Position numbers and translations under genes: made by a program
NCBI GenBank assembly: GCA_910579425.1
Contig: CAJTVL010000097.1
Location: 1-14,458 of the forward strand
Length of the DNA stretch: 14,458 nucleotides
Reading direction: 5' to 3'
DNA from: an uncultured Lachnospiraceae bacterium
Lineage (GTDB): Bacteria > Bacillota > Clostridia > Lachnospirales > Lachnospiraceae
The notes under the pieces: model-generated
The model's input: the letters and a program-made list of their open reading frames with translations, nothing else
Database searches by the model: none
What the model was told of the DNA's origin: nothing
In this document: positions 1 through 7,046 of the stretch, piece after piece
Layout of the letters: each line of letters starts with the position of its first letter
Numbering within the stretch: position 1 is the stretch's first letter

Positions 1-2259
1 TATGACGGGAAGATCTTCCACAACCCGTCAAATAAATTCTGCATTGTCATTGTGAAGACCGCAGATACGTCCATCCCGGAAAAGGCGAGGGATAAAAGAC
101 GGTATAGGGATCACCTGATCCGTTTCACTGCTGTCGGCTATGAAATCCCCATGACGGATGCCGTGGAGCTGGAACTGGACGGTGAATGGGTAAACGGAAA
201 ATACGGCATGCAGCTTCAGGTGGAGCAGTGGCGCGAGATCGTGCCGAAGACAAAGGAGGGCGTGCTGAGTTACCTGGGTTCCGGTCTGATCAAAGGCATC
301 GGGGAAAAGACCGCTGCGGAGATCGTGGCAAAGTTCGGCACAGGCACGCTGGACATACTGGAAAAGCATCCGGAACGGCTTCTGGAGGTCCGGGGGATTA
401 CGGAAAACAAGCTGGAGGATATCCGGACTTCTTTTGCGGAGAGCCGGATGCTGCGCGACATCATGACACTTCTTGCGCCCTTTAAGCTGACACCAAAGAC
501 GGCATTGAAGATCTACCAGCATTTTGGGCCGGCCTGTATGGATCTTTTGAAAAAAAGTCCCTTCGAGCTGTGCCGGATACCAGGCTTTGGGTTCCGGCGG
601 GTGGATGCCATTGTAAGGAAGACGGATAACCGTCCCCGTGATCCCATGCGGATAGGGGGTGCGCTTCACTGTACGCTGGACGAAGCGAAGGGAAAGCAGG
701 GGCATCTGTTCCTGGAAAGAGAAACTTTGTGCAAGGCGGCCTTTAAGCTGCTGAACGAAAAGATTCCCCTGCCGGAAATGCGTGTGCGGCCGGAGGAAGT
801 GGAAAAGGAACTGGACGGCATGATTTTAAACGGCTCTGTGGTATCCATGAGAGACAATATCTACCATCCTGCCGTATTTGCACAGGAGGACGAGACTGCC
901 AGCCGGATTGCAAGGCTGCTGGCGGAGGAAAGGCCGCCGATGAAAGATATTTCTGCTGTCATTGAAACTGTCAGGACAGAACTGGGGCTTCGGACATCCG
1001 GAAAACAGGAATCCGCAGTCAGGACGGCTTTTCTCTACAACCTGTCCATCATCACCGGTTCTCCGGGTACAGGAAAGACAACCGTGCTGAAGATTATTTT
1101 AGAGGTTTACCGAAGGCTCTGGCCGGATAATAAGATCGTCCTTATGGCGCCTACGGGCCGTGCGAGCCGGAGGATGGCGGAAAGCACCGGGTTTGAGGGG
1201 GCATGCACCCTTCACAGCGGGCTTGGCCTTGTCAGCGAAGAGGATGAGGGCAGCCGCAATAGAAAAAAAGACGGCCTGGATGCGGACATGGTGATCGTGG
1301 ATGAGTTTTCCATGGTGGATATGTGGCTGGCAGGGAAATTCTTTCCCGCATTGAAAAAAGGGGCGAAGATCATTTTAGTCGGAGACCCGGACCAGCTGCC
1401 CAGCGTAGGAGCGGGAAACGTATTCAAGGAATTGATCCAGTGCGGCCTTGTGCCGGTTACAGTGCTGGATGAAATTTTCCGTCAGGCAAAGGACAGCCTG
1501 ATTGCTCACAACGCACGGTTTATCCATGACGGCAATACCAGGCTGTATTACGGAAATGATTTTCAGTTTCTGCTCTGTGACAGTCAGGAAGATGCGGCAG
1601 CGGCTATCATCGAGAGGTACTGCCAGGAAATTGAGAGCAACGGGATTGAGCATGTGCAGATCCTTTCTCCCTTCCGGACAGAAGGGGCGGCGTCTTCAGA
1701 CCACCTGAATGCTGCCATCCGGGAGATCGTGAATCCATTCCAGTCAACAGAGGATGAGGTGCGTATCGGCCCGAAGACATTCCGTGTCGGCGACCGTATC
1801 ATGCAGACGAAGAATACTGACAAGGTATCCAACGGAGACCTGGGTTTCATCCGATATATAGATGATACGCCGGACGGGAAACGGATTGGCCTGGAATTCG
1901 GAGAGAACCGCAGCCTGGAATACAGCACGGAGGATCTGGTGAATCTGGATCTTGCATATGCGACCACCATCCATAAGGCCATGGGTTCCGAATATGATAT
2001 CGTACTGATGCCTATACTGAAGGCACACTATATCATGCTCTATCGGAATCTTCTGTATACCGGAATCACCCGTGCCAGGAAAAAGGTAGTGCTGGCAGGA
2101 GAAAAGAGCGTGCTGTTTATGGCCATACACAAGAATGAGATCAGCAAAAGGAACACCCTTCTGGGAGAACGCATCCGCCTGTATTACAAGGCTTATGCAA
2201 AAAGCGCCGGGATAATTGTGCCGGAGTTCCTGGAAGAAAAACTGAAAGCAGCAGGTTAA
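1..2259 (+). CDS. RecD2-like SF1 DNA helicase, 5' end cut by window edge
   Basis: The reading frame is open from base 1 (752 codons visible), so the gene begins left of the window. The GTG at 52 has no Shine-Dalgarno and lies inside conserved sequence. The first residues resemble the N-terminal OB-like part of RecD2, so probably only a few residues are missing. Helix-hairpin-helix segments follow (GIGEKTA at codons 100-106; GFGFRR about codon 196). The ATPase core has Walker A GSPGTGKT (1057-1080), Walker B DEFSM (from 1300), GDPDQLPS (from 1381), motif V TIHKAMGSE (from 1966) and motif VI LYTGITRAR. RecD2-family enzymes are ATP-driven 5'-3' helicases that act on single-stranded DNA tails. 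Motif V has Met where HKxQGSE is usual. The position at the head of a priming and ligation block suggests a role in element DNA processing. The family call is firm; the in vivo role is inferred. Confidence 0.9.
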   Translation, partial: YDGKIFHNPSNKFCIVIVKTADTSIPEKARDKRRYRDHLIRFTAVGYEIPMTDAVELELDGEWVNGKYGMQLQVEQWREIVPKTKEGVLSYLGSGLIKGIGEKTAAEIVAKFGTGTLDILEKHPERLLEVRGITENKLEDIRTSFAESRMLRDIMTLLAPFKLTPKTALKIYQHFGPACMDLLKKSPFELCRIPGFGFRRVDAIVRKTDNRPRDPMRIGGALHCTLDEAKGKQGHLFLERETLCKAAFKLLNEKIPLPEMRVRPEEVEKELDGMILNGSVVSMRDNIYHPAVFAQEDETASRIARLLAEERPPMKDISAVIETVRTELGLRTSGKQESAVRTAFLYNLSIITGSPGTGKTTVLKIILEVYRRLWPDNKIVLMAPTGRASRRMAESTGFEGACTLHSGLGLVSEEDEGSRNRKKDGLDADMVIVDEFSMVDMWLAGKFFPALKKGAKIILVGDPDQLPSVGAGNVFKELIQCGLVPVTVLDEIFRQAKDSLIAHNARFIHDGNTRLYYGNDFQFLLCDSQEDAAAAIIERYCQEIESNGIEHVQILSPFRTEGAASSDHLNAAIREIVNPFQSTEDEVRIGPKTFRVGDRIMQTKNTDKVSNGDLGFIRYIDDTPDGKRIGLEFGENRSLEYSTEDLVNLDLAYATTIHKAMGSEYDIVLMPILKAHYIMLYRNLLYTGITRARKKVVLAGEKSVLFMAIHKNEISKRNTLLGERIRLYYKAYAKSAGIIVPEFLEEKLKAAG

Positions 2260-2263
2260 AAAT

Positions 2264-2296
2264 GGGATATGGTGCAGAAAATGCACAGGGTATCCC
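2264..2296 (+). promoter_or_regulatory. Nested stem-loop between helicase and annealing-protein genes
   Basis: An outer stem GGGATA/TATCCC (2264-2269 with 2291-2296) encloses an inner stem GTGCA/TGCAC (2272-2276 with 2282-2286) around a GAAAA loop. The following bases, TTATTTATTT, are not a clean U-tract, so this is a poor intrinsic terminator. It may instead be an attenuator, a processing site or a translation-control element. It sits 14 nt before the Shine-Dalgarno of the next gene. Confidence 0.45.
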
Positions 2297-2325
2297 TTAT
2301 TTATTTGATGAAGGGAGTTTTCAAG

Positions 2326-3711
2326 ATGAATAAGAACGAACACACAGCAACAATGTATGAAAGTATTCCCGCAGTGGCAGAGCTGAACAAGGTGCCGGGC
2401 TTTAACCCGCTGAAGCTGCTCCGCCGTGTCATTTCCCCGGATAACGGGGAGACGGTTCTGCAGCTGGACCTTCCCTATAAGAAGTTATGGTTCCGGCTGG
2501 CGAACCCGAAAGGGCGTATCCGGCTCAATGCCCTCCGTATCACGGAGCAGATGGCAATTTACGAGGCACAGGTTTTCCTGGAGCGTACAGACGAGAACCC
2601 CATAGGCAGCTTTACTTCCAGTTGTACAAAGGAAGAAGCGCCGGGAGGGCATTATATTCAGGCAGCACAGCAGGCGGCTATGGACGAGGCACTGTCAGAT
2701 GCAGGCTTTGGCATCCAGTTTGCCGACGTCAACATGGGGGCGAAAGGGAGCCGTTATGGGAGCAGGATTCCCTTAAATGGGACCGCCCAGGGACATCCTT
2801 TGGCAGCTCCGGCCGGCATGCAGAAGGCATCTGGTGAGGCAGAACAGTCAGCGGGAACGCCTGCCGGAGGTGTGGTCAGGCCATTCCCGACAGCCACGGA
2901 TGAAAAAGAATTGCAAAAGCCGGCGCAGGAATCCGGACTGCCTGTTTCAGGCGGTCAGATAGCTGTAAATACCAAAACAGAGGAAAAGAAATCTGTGGAA
3001 AGCAGTCTGCCGCTGCTTGGAACAGGGCAGAAAGCGGAAAAACAGATTCCTGTAACATCTGCTGAGAATGCCAAAACTCATGAAACCATGGAAAATGTGC
3101 AGACAGATAAGGTTCAGGCGCAGACTGCAGACAGCAGCCTTCCAGTGAAATCCCAGGCGGATGTCCGGGAGAACGTACAGGCTGTGAGGGAAGCGGAATC
3201 ACTTCCCATACAGACAGGCACAGAAGTTCTTAAAACGGAAAATATGGGTAACACTCTTCCCGTTTCCGGAAGAAAGAATACGGAAGAAGACACGCAGAAA
3301 GCAGTGCAGGGAATGATGGCACTGTTAGGCGGGCAAAATCTTCCTTCCAGTGAAACAGACCAGGTCAAAGACCAGGCATCAGAAGTACAGAATCTGCCGG
3401 CTGCCGGAGATCCGGCACCAGAGATTCCCCAACTGCCTGTTGCCGGAGCATCGGTACAGGAGAAAACAACGGCCAGATATACCCCTGATATGCCTGTGGA
3501 GGAGATCGTCAAGCTGATGACCTTTGAAGAGGCAGGGCAGGTGGTCGTGGATACGGGCGTCTGCAAGGGCCAGACTATTGCGGAAGTAGCAGAGAGGCGT
3601 CCTCCCAGTCTGAAATTTTATCTGTACGGCGGCTACAAAGGGGATAACAATATTCTCCGGGCGGCGGCACAGATCATGCTGGATTCCCTGGCAGTAAAGA
3701 AAGCCGGGTAA
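2326..3711 (+). CDS. Putative single-strand annealing protein with low-complexity repeat linker
   Basis: The 461-residue start at 2326 is chosen because AAGGGAG (2311-2317) lies 8 nt upstream. An in-frame ATG at 2269 falls inside a stem-loop and lacks a ribosome site. Residues 1 to about 140 look like a compact alpha/beta domain: a strand-rich part (WFRLANPKGRI) and then an Ala-rich helix ending in AGFG. This resembles the helix of phage ERF/Rad52-like annealing proteins, but the match is by eye and tentative. Residues about 150-380 are a disordered-looking Gln/Glu/Ser/Thr-rich linker with repeated LPVxG-like motifs. Residues about 385-461 form a second small domain (CKGQTIAEVAERRP), similar in pattern to the GKYKGKT-type C-terminal domain of some phage exonucleases. 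The location between helicase and primase supports a DNA-binding role. An alternative is an unrelated single-stranded-DNA-binding or scaffold protein. Confidence 0.6.
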   Translation: MNKNEHTATMYESIPAVAELNKVPGFNPLKLLRRVISPDNGETVLQLDLPYKKLWFRLANPKGRIRLNALRITEQMAIYEAQVFLERTDENPIGSFTSSCTKEEAPGGHYIQAAQQAAMDEALSDAGFGIQFADVNMGAKGSRYGSRIPLNGTAQGHPLAAPAGMQKASGEAEQSAGTPAGGVVRPFPTATDEKELQKPAQESGLPVSGGQIAVNTKTEEKKSVESSLPLLGTGQKAEKQIPVTSAENAKTHETMENVQTDKVQAQTADSSLPVKSQADVRENVQAVREAESLPIQTGTEVLKTENMGNTLPVSGRKNTEEDTQKAVQGMMALLGGQNLPSSETDQVKDQASEVQNLPAAGDPAPEIPQLPVAGASVQEKTTARYTPDMPVEEIVKLMTFEEAGQVVVDTGVCKGQTIAEVAERRPPSLKFYLYGGYKGDNNILRAAAQIMLDSLAVKKAG

Positions 3712-3776
3712 TGGCGGTACATGGATAACCACAGAAGGGACAGTGAAAGACACTACAGGGAAGGAGGGCACAGACA

Positions 3777-5405
3777 ATGGCCTCGTTTTCAGAAGATTTC
3801 CCGTTCGGGATCATGGATGTGGTGGAACTTCTGCATCTGCATATCCGGCGCAGGCAGACGGACAGCGTTTACACAGACTGTCCGTTCTGCGGCGACCGGA
3901 GAGGAAAGATGAATGTCAATTTTGTAAAGAATGTGTGGCGGTGCAACTACTGCGGTGAACACGGCGGGATGCTGAACCTGTATGCAAGGGTCAACAATAC
4001 TACCAATTCCGAAGCCTACCGGGAAATCTGTGATGCCCTCCAGGCAGGGGATACTTCCTGGGGATATGGCGGTTCAGAGAATACGGACGCTTATACAGGG
4101 GGGCCGGTAAAGGAATCCCTTACAGGCGGACAGACAGCTATGGGAATCACTCAGTCGGAACGTGCCAGCCTGCAGGAGATACACCAGACTTACTCCCTGC
4201 TGCTTGAAATGCTGTCCCTGAACCCTGCACACCGGGCGCATCTGCGCTCGGAGAAGCGGGGGCTTAGTGACGGGCAGATAGACAGCCTGGGATTTAAGAG
4301 TACCCCGCCCTATTTCTTATGCCGTTCTCTGACGGAAAGGCTGATAAAACAGGGCTGCAAAGTGGAAGGTGTTCCGGGGTTCTATCTCCATGAAGGCGGA
4401 TACTGGACACTGAGATTCAGCAGCCGCACGGCAGGAATCCTGATACCGGCTGTCGGTGTTGACGGGCTGATCCGGGGAATGCAGATTCTTTTAGATAAAC
4501 CTTTTAAGGACAAGGATGACCCACCGGAAAAAGCCGGAACGAAATATATCTGGTTCTCTTCCGCGGGAAAGAACATGGGAACCACTTCCGGCAGTCCGGT
4601 ACATTTTATTGGAAACCCTTTTGCACGGACCATTTATGTCACAGAAGGGATTCTGAAAGCAGATATTGCCCACTGCCTGCTGAACCGCTCCTTTGTGGCG
4701 ATTGCCGGAGCAAACAATGTGCAGCAGCTTGGCCCCCTATTTGCCCTCCTGGCACAGAATGGAACCGAGCTGATCATTGAAGCCCATGACATGGACAAAT
4801 ACAGCAATGAAATGATTGCAAAAGGAAGTTCCAAAATTTATCTGCTTGCAAGACAGTATGGAATGGAGTGCCGGCGGCTGACCTGGAATCCCAATTACAA
4901 AGGGATTGATGACTGGCAGCTGGCGCTCAGAAAGGAAAAACAACAGAAAGAAGGTGAAAAGAAGAATTTACCGGAGGAGCATGCGGTTTTCTGTCCGGAA
5001 GAAAAAGGGTCTGTAGAAAAGTCTGCGGATTCTCCCGGAAAGAAGTGCAGGTTCCGTATTTACCAGCTTGTCTTTGAAGAGGGGCGGGAGACGATCCCCT
5101 TTGCCTTTAAAGGGATTCGGGATCTGCATAAAGCCGGATACGGCCAGCCTCCTGCTTCCGATTATCAGCTGGTATGTGAGTCAGAACTTCTCTTTCCTGA
5201 GCATTGGGAAGAGAAAAAAATCCTGGAACAGATTCTGGATCACTATGGGAATCATATACCGGAAGGTTACCAGGGACGTCCTCTTGCATCCTCGGATGTG
5301 GTGGAATTAGATGATGAGACCGGCCGCCACTATTTTTATGTGGATGGCAGAATATTTGAACCTGTCCGTTTCTCTCCCTTTCTTGCAAAGCCAATGAAAG
5401 GGTAA
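3777..5405 (+). CDS. CHC2-type primase with Toprim-like (DUF3854-like) domain and YodL-like tail
   Basis: The start at 3777 follows AAGGAGGG (3761-3768) by 8 nt. The 542-residue product opens with a zinc finger whose ligands appear to be C35, C38, C56 and C59 (CPFC and CNYC), a four-cysteine version of the DnaG CHC2 finger. A Toprim/DUF3854-like domain follows. It has VTEG (E290) and LKAD, then D338-M-D340-K as the acidic metal pair and KGIDDW (375-380). Residues about 423-542 match the pattern of the YodL domain found on mobile elements: YQLVF near its start, LASSDVVEL and FYVDG near its end. CHC2-Toprim proteins make RNA primers or act in plasmid replication; synthesis by this protein is inferred. 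No DnaB-like helicase domain is visible. The C-terminal fusion is the unusual part. Confidence 0.8.
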   Translation: MASFSEDFPFGIMDVVELLHLHIRRRQTDSVYTDCPFCGDRRGKMNVNFVKNVWRCNYCGEHGGMLNLYARVNNTTNSEAYREICDALQAGDTSWGYGGSENTDAYTGGPVKESLTGGQTAMGITQSERASLQEIHQTYSLLLEMLSLNPAHRAHLRSEKRGLSDGQIDSLGFKSTPPYFLCRSLTERLIKQGCKVEGVPGFYLHEGGYWTLRFSSRTAGILIPAVGVDGLIRGMQILLDKPFKDKDDPPEKAGTKYIWFSSAGKNMGTTSGSPVHFIGNPFARTIYVTEGILKADIAHCLLNRSFVAIAGANNVQQLGPLFALLAQNGTELIIEAHDMDKYSNEMIAKGSSKIYLLARQYGMECRRLTWNPNYKGIDDWQLALRKEKQQKEGEKKNLPEEHAVFCPEEKGSVEKSADSPGKKCRFRIYQLVFEEGRETIPFAFKGIRDLHKAGYGQPPASDYQLVCESELLFPEHWEEKKILEQILDHYGNHIPEGYQGRPLASSDVVELDDETGRHYFYVDGRIFEPVRFSPFLAKPMKG

Positions 5406-5423
5406 GAAATGGGCGGCAGGTAT

Positions 5424-5460
5424 GGCATGGAATGGGAACAGCCCGCTCCATGCCGTTTTT
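5424..5460 (+). terminator. Hairpin with U-tract just before the pcfK-like gene
   Basis: GGCATGGA (5424-5431) pairs perfectly with TCCATGCC (5447-5454), closing a 15-nt loop. A G and then TTTTT (5456-5460) follow. This has the form of an intrinsic terminator. The next Shine-Dalgarno begins at 5464, leaving no room for a new promoter, so partial read-through or regulated attenuation is likely. Confidence 0.6.
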
Positions 5461-5476
5461 ATGAAAGGAGATTTTT

Positions 5477-6472
5477 ATGGATACTTTTACAAATATGGGC
5501 ATGGAAATGAATATAGGAGACAATCCGTTTGAGGAAGACGGATTATTCGGAAGTACTGCGGAAAGAACAGAGGAAGGCGCACTGGACGGATTTCTTCCGG
5601 TAACAGCTTCGGTTTCGGGCAATCCCTTTGAGAGCGGAGCGGAACAGGCCAGTCATTTGCCAGTCCAGGGAGCAGCTGCAGAGACTGTAGTACAGGCGGA
5701 GACGGAAGAAGAAAATACCTGCCCTGAAGAAGATGCAGGAGAAAAAGAGGAGCAGGAAGAAAAAGAAACTGGCTCTACGGATTCCAATATGGAGGAAGAA
5801 TCGGAAGATAAAAAACGTGCGGAACATGAGGCGGCAGAGGCCAGGCGCAAAGCAGAATGGGAGGCAAAAGAACAGGAAAAACAGGCGAAAAGGCAGGCAC
5901 AGCTTGACCGAATCAAGGCTATGAACGATGAGGAGCTGACTGCTGAATCCATGAAGAGGGTTAGCACTGATACAGAGAAGCTGACACGCCGCAATATGAA
6001 GGAATGCGTTTCTGAGTATATCCAGACCGCATGCCTGGAAGATGTGGCATTTGCCAAACAGGTCATGCTTCCCCAGAAGAATATGGTTCGCTGTTTCCAA
6101 TATATCAACCGGAAAGCTTATGAATATATCCAGGATGAGATAAAAGCATCCGGGATACAGCCGGGGCGGGATACGCCCTGTTATTCCAGCGATATTCCGG
6201 ATGACATTTGTTATCACTGGGCCGAAGAATATTTCCGTACCATGGACGTGAAGGAGGATAAAGAGGACGAGGAAGAATTTGTTCCACGGCCTTATGCAGG
6301 GAAGACGGCAGCCGGCTCCAAAGGAAAGAAAACGGTAACAAAAAAAGCTGCGGCTAAAAAACCGGCAGAGAAGAAAACGGAGAAAAAGGAATCTGAAGAT
6401 AACGGGCAGATATCCTTTATGGAACAGCTTTCTCTTGAAGGTATGCTGACGCCGGAAAAAAAGGCAGGATGA
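5477..6472 (+). CDS. PcfK-family protein with long acidic N-terminus and basic tail
   Basis: The start at 5477 follows AAAGGAG (5464-5470) by 6 nt. The product has 331 residues, longer than a bare PcfK domain. Residues 1-110 are acidic and low-complexity and contain two NPFE motifs. Residues about 115-152 form a charged Ala/Glu/Lys/Gln-rich probable coiled coil. Residues about 172-256 carry the PcfK-like core: an ECVSEYI helix, EDVAFAKQVMLPQKNMVRCF, and DDICYHWAEEYF. Residues about 275-310 are Lys/Ala-rich, like nucleic-acid-binding tails, and the end contains QISFMEQLSLEG. PcfK is encoded with PcfJ on conjugative plasmids such as pCF10, and its biochemical role is not settled. The anti-Cas9 protein AcrIIA9 belongs to the PcfK-like group, so inhibition of Cas9 is possible but unproven here. 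Confidence 0.8.
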   Translation: MDTFTNMGMEMNIGDNPFEEDGLFGSTAERTEEGALDGFLPVTASVSGNPFESGAEQASHLPVQGAAAETVVQAETEEENTCPEEDAGEKEEQEEKETGSTDSNMEEESEDKKRAEHEAAEARRKAEWEAKEQEKQAKRQAQLDRIKAMNDEELTAESMKRVSTDTEKLTRRNMKECVSEYIQTACLEDVAFAKQVMLPQKNMVRCFQYINRKAYEYIQDEIKASGIQPGRDTPCYSSDIPDDICYHWAEEYFRTMDVKEDKEDEEEFVPRPYAGKTAAGSKGKKTVTKKAAAKKPAEKKTEKKESEDNGQISFMEQLSLEGMLTPEKKAG

Positions 6473-6497
6473 ATATAGTTTCATGGAGGTGAAAAAG

Positions 6498-7046
6498 ATG
6501 ATAGCATATAAAGGCTTTAAACCCGGCCTTATCTGCCTGGGGTATCAATTTGTTATGGGCCTTAACAAAACGGAAAAAGCAAACTGCCGTAAAAATGGTT
6601 TTCATTGTGCAGAAAATCCTCTGGATTGTCTTACTTATTATTCCAATATGAATCAGGCAGAATACTATATCGTAAATGCCGGAGGAGATATGGATGAGGA
6701 TGGGGATGATACCAAAATCTCCTGTACAGAGTTGACGATACTGAAAAAGCTGACAAAAGAGGATTTCTTTCTTCACAGTCTCGCTTTTATGGCAGACCAT
6801 CCGCTGCGGGAATGGAGCTGCCATGTATCAAGGGATAAAGCAGAGGCATCCGCCGGATATGCCGTGGTGAGAGGAATCGCCCCGGTAGCCAGCGGTAAAA
6901 AAGGAGACATCCTTGCTTTTGCTAAGGAAGATCCGGTGAATGGGCATATTATTCAGATTGCGCTGGCGCAGGTAGACGGCAAAAAAGTTCTGCCGGATAC
7001 ATGGTACGGCACAGATCTGACAGAGAGGCAGGTGGCTTTGATATGA
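6498..7046 (+). CDS. DUF7666-like protein of unknown function
   Basis: The start at 6498 (182 residues) is preferred because GGAGGTGA (6485-6492) lies 5 nt upstream. The earlier ATG at 6483 overlaps that ribosome site. The N-terminal half has the pattern of a family common on phages and mobile elements: AYKGF, a GYQF segment, GFHCAENPLDCLTYY (about residues 34-48), then a beta-rich stretch with DTKIS. No catalytic motif, signal peptide or membrane segment is apparent. The gene sits 25 nt after the pcfK-like gene, and its stop overlaps the start of the pcfJ-like gene as ATGA, so translation is probably coupled. The family name is recalled from sequence pattern only, and the function is unknown. 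Confidence 0.65.
   Translation: MIAYKGFKPGLICLGYQFVMGLNKTEKANCRKNGFHCAENPLDCLTYYSNMNQAEYYIVNAGGDMDEDGDDTKISCTELTILKKLTKEDFFLHSLAFMADHPLREWSCHVSRDKAEASAGYAVVRGIAPVASGKKGDILAFAKEDPVNGHIIQIALAQVDGKKVLPDTWYGTDLTERQVALI

Noticed and set aside
28..705. 225-codon minus-strand open frame opposite the helicase gene
   Set aside because: It mirrors well-conserved helicase coding sequence and shows no family motifs.
2269..2325. Earlier start for the annealing-protein gene
   Set aside because: The 19 extra codons run through a stem-loop and the ribosome site; the ATG at 2326 has the correct Shine-Dalgarno spacing.
3721..3912. Plus-strand open frame starting at 3721 upstream of the primase
   Set aside because: There is no Shine-Dalgarno before it, and the zinc-finger protein in the next frame has a strong one.
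5543..6484. 313-codon open frame on the minus strand opposite the pcfK-like gene
   Set aside because: It is Phe/Leu/Cys-rich, as expected for the complement of Lys/Glu/Ala-rich coding sequence, has no convincing ribosome site, and the plus strand has a recognisable PcfK core.
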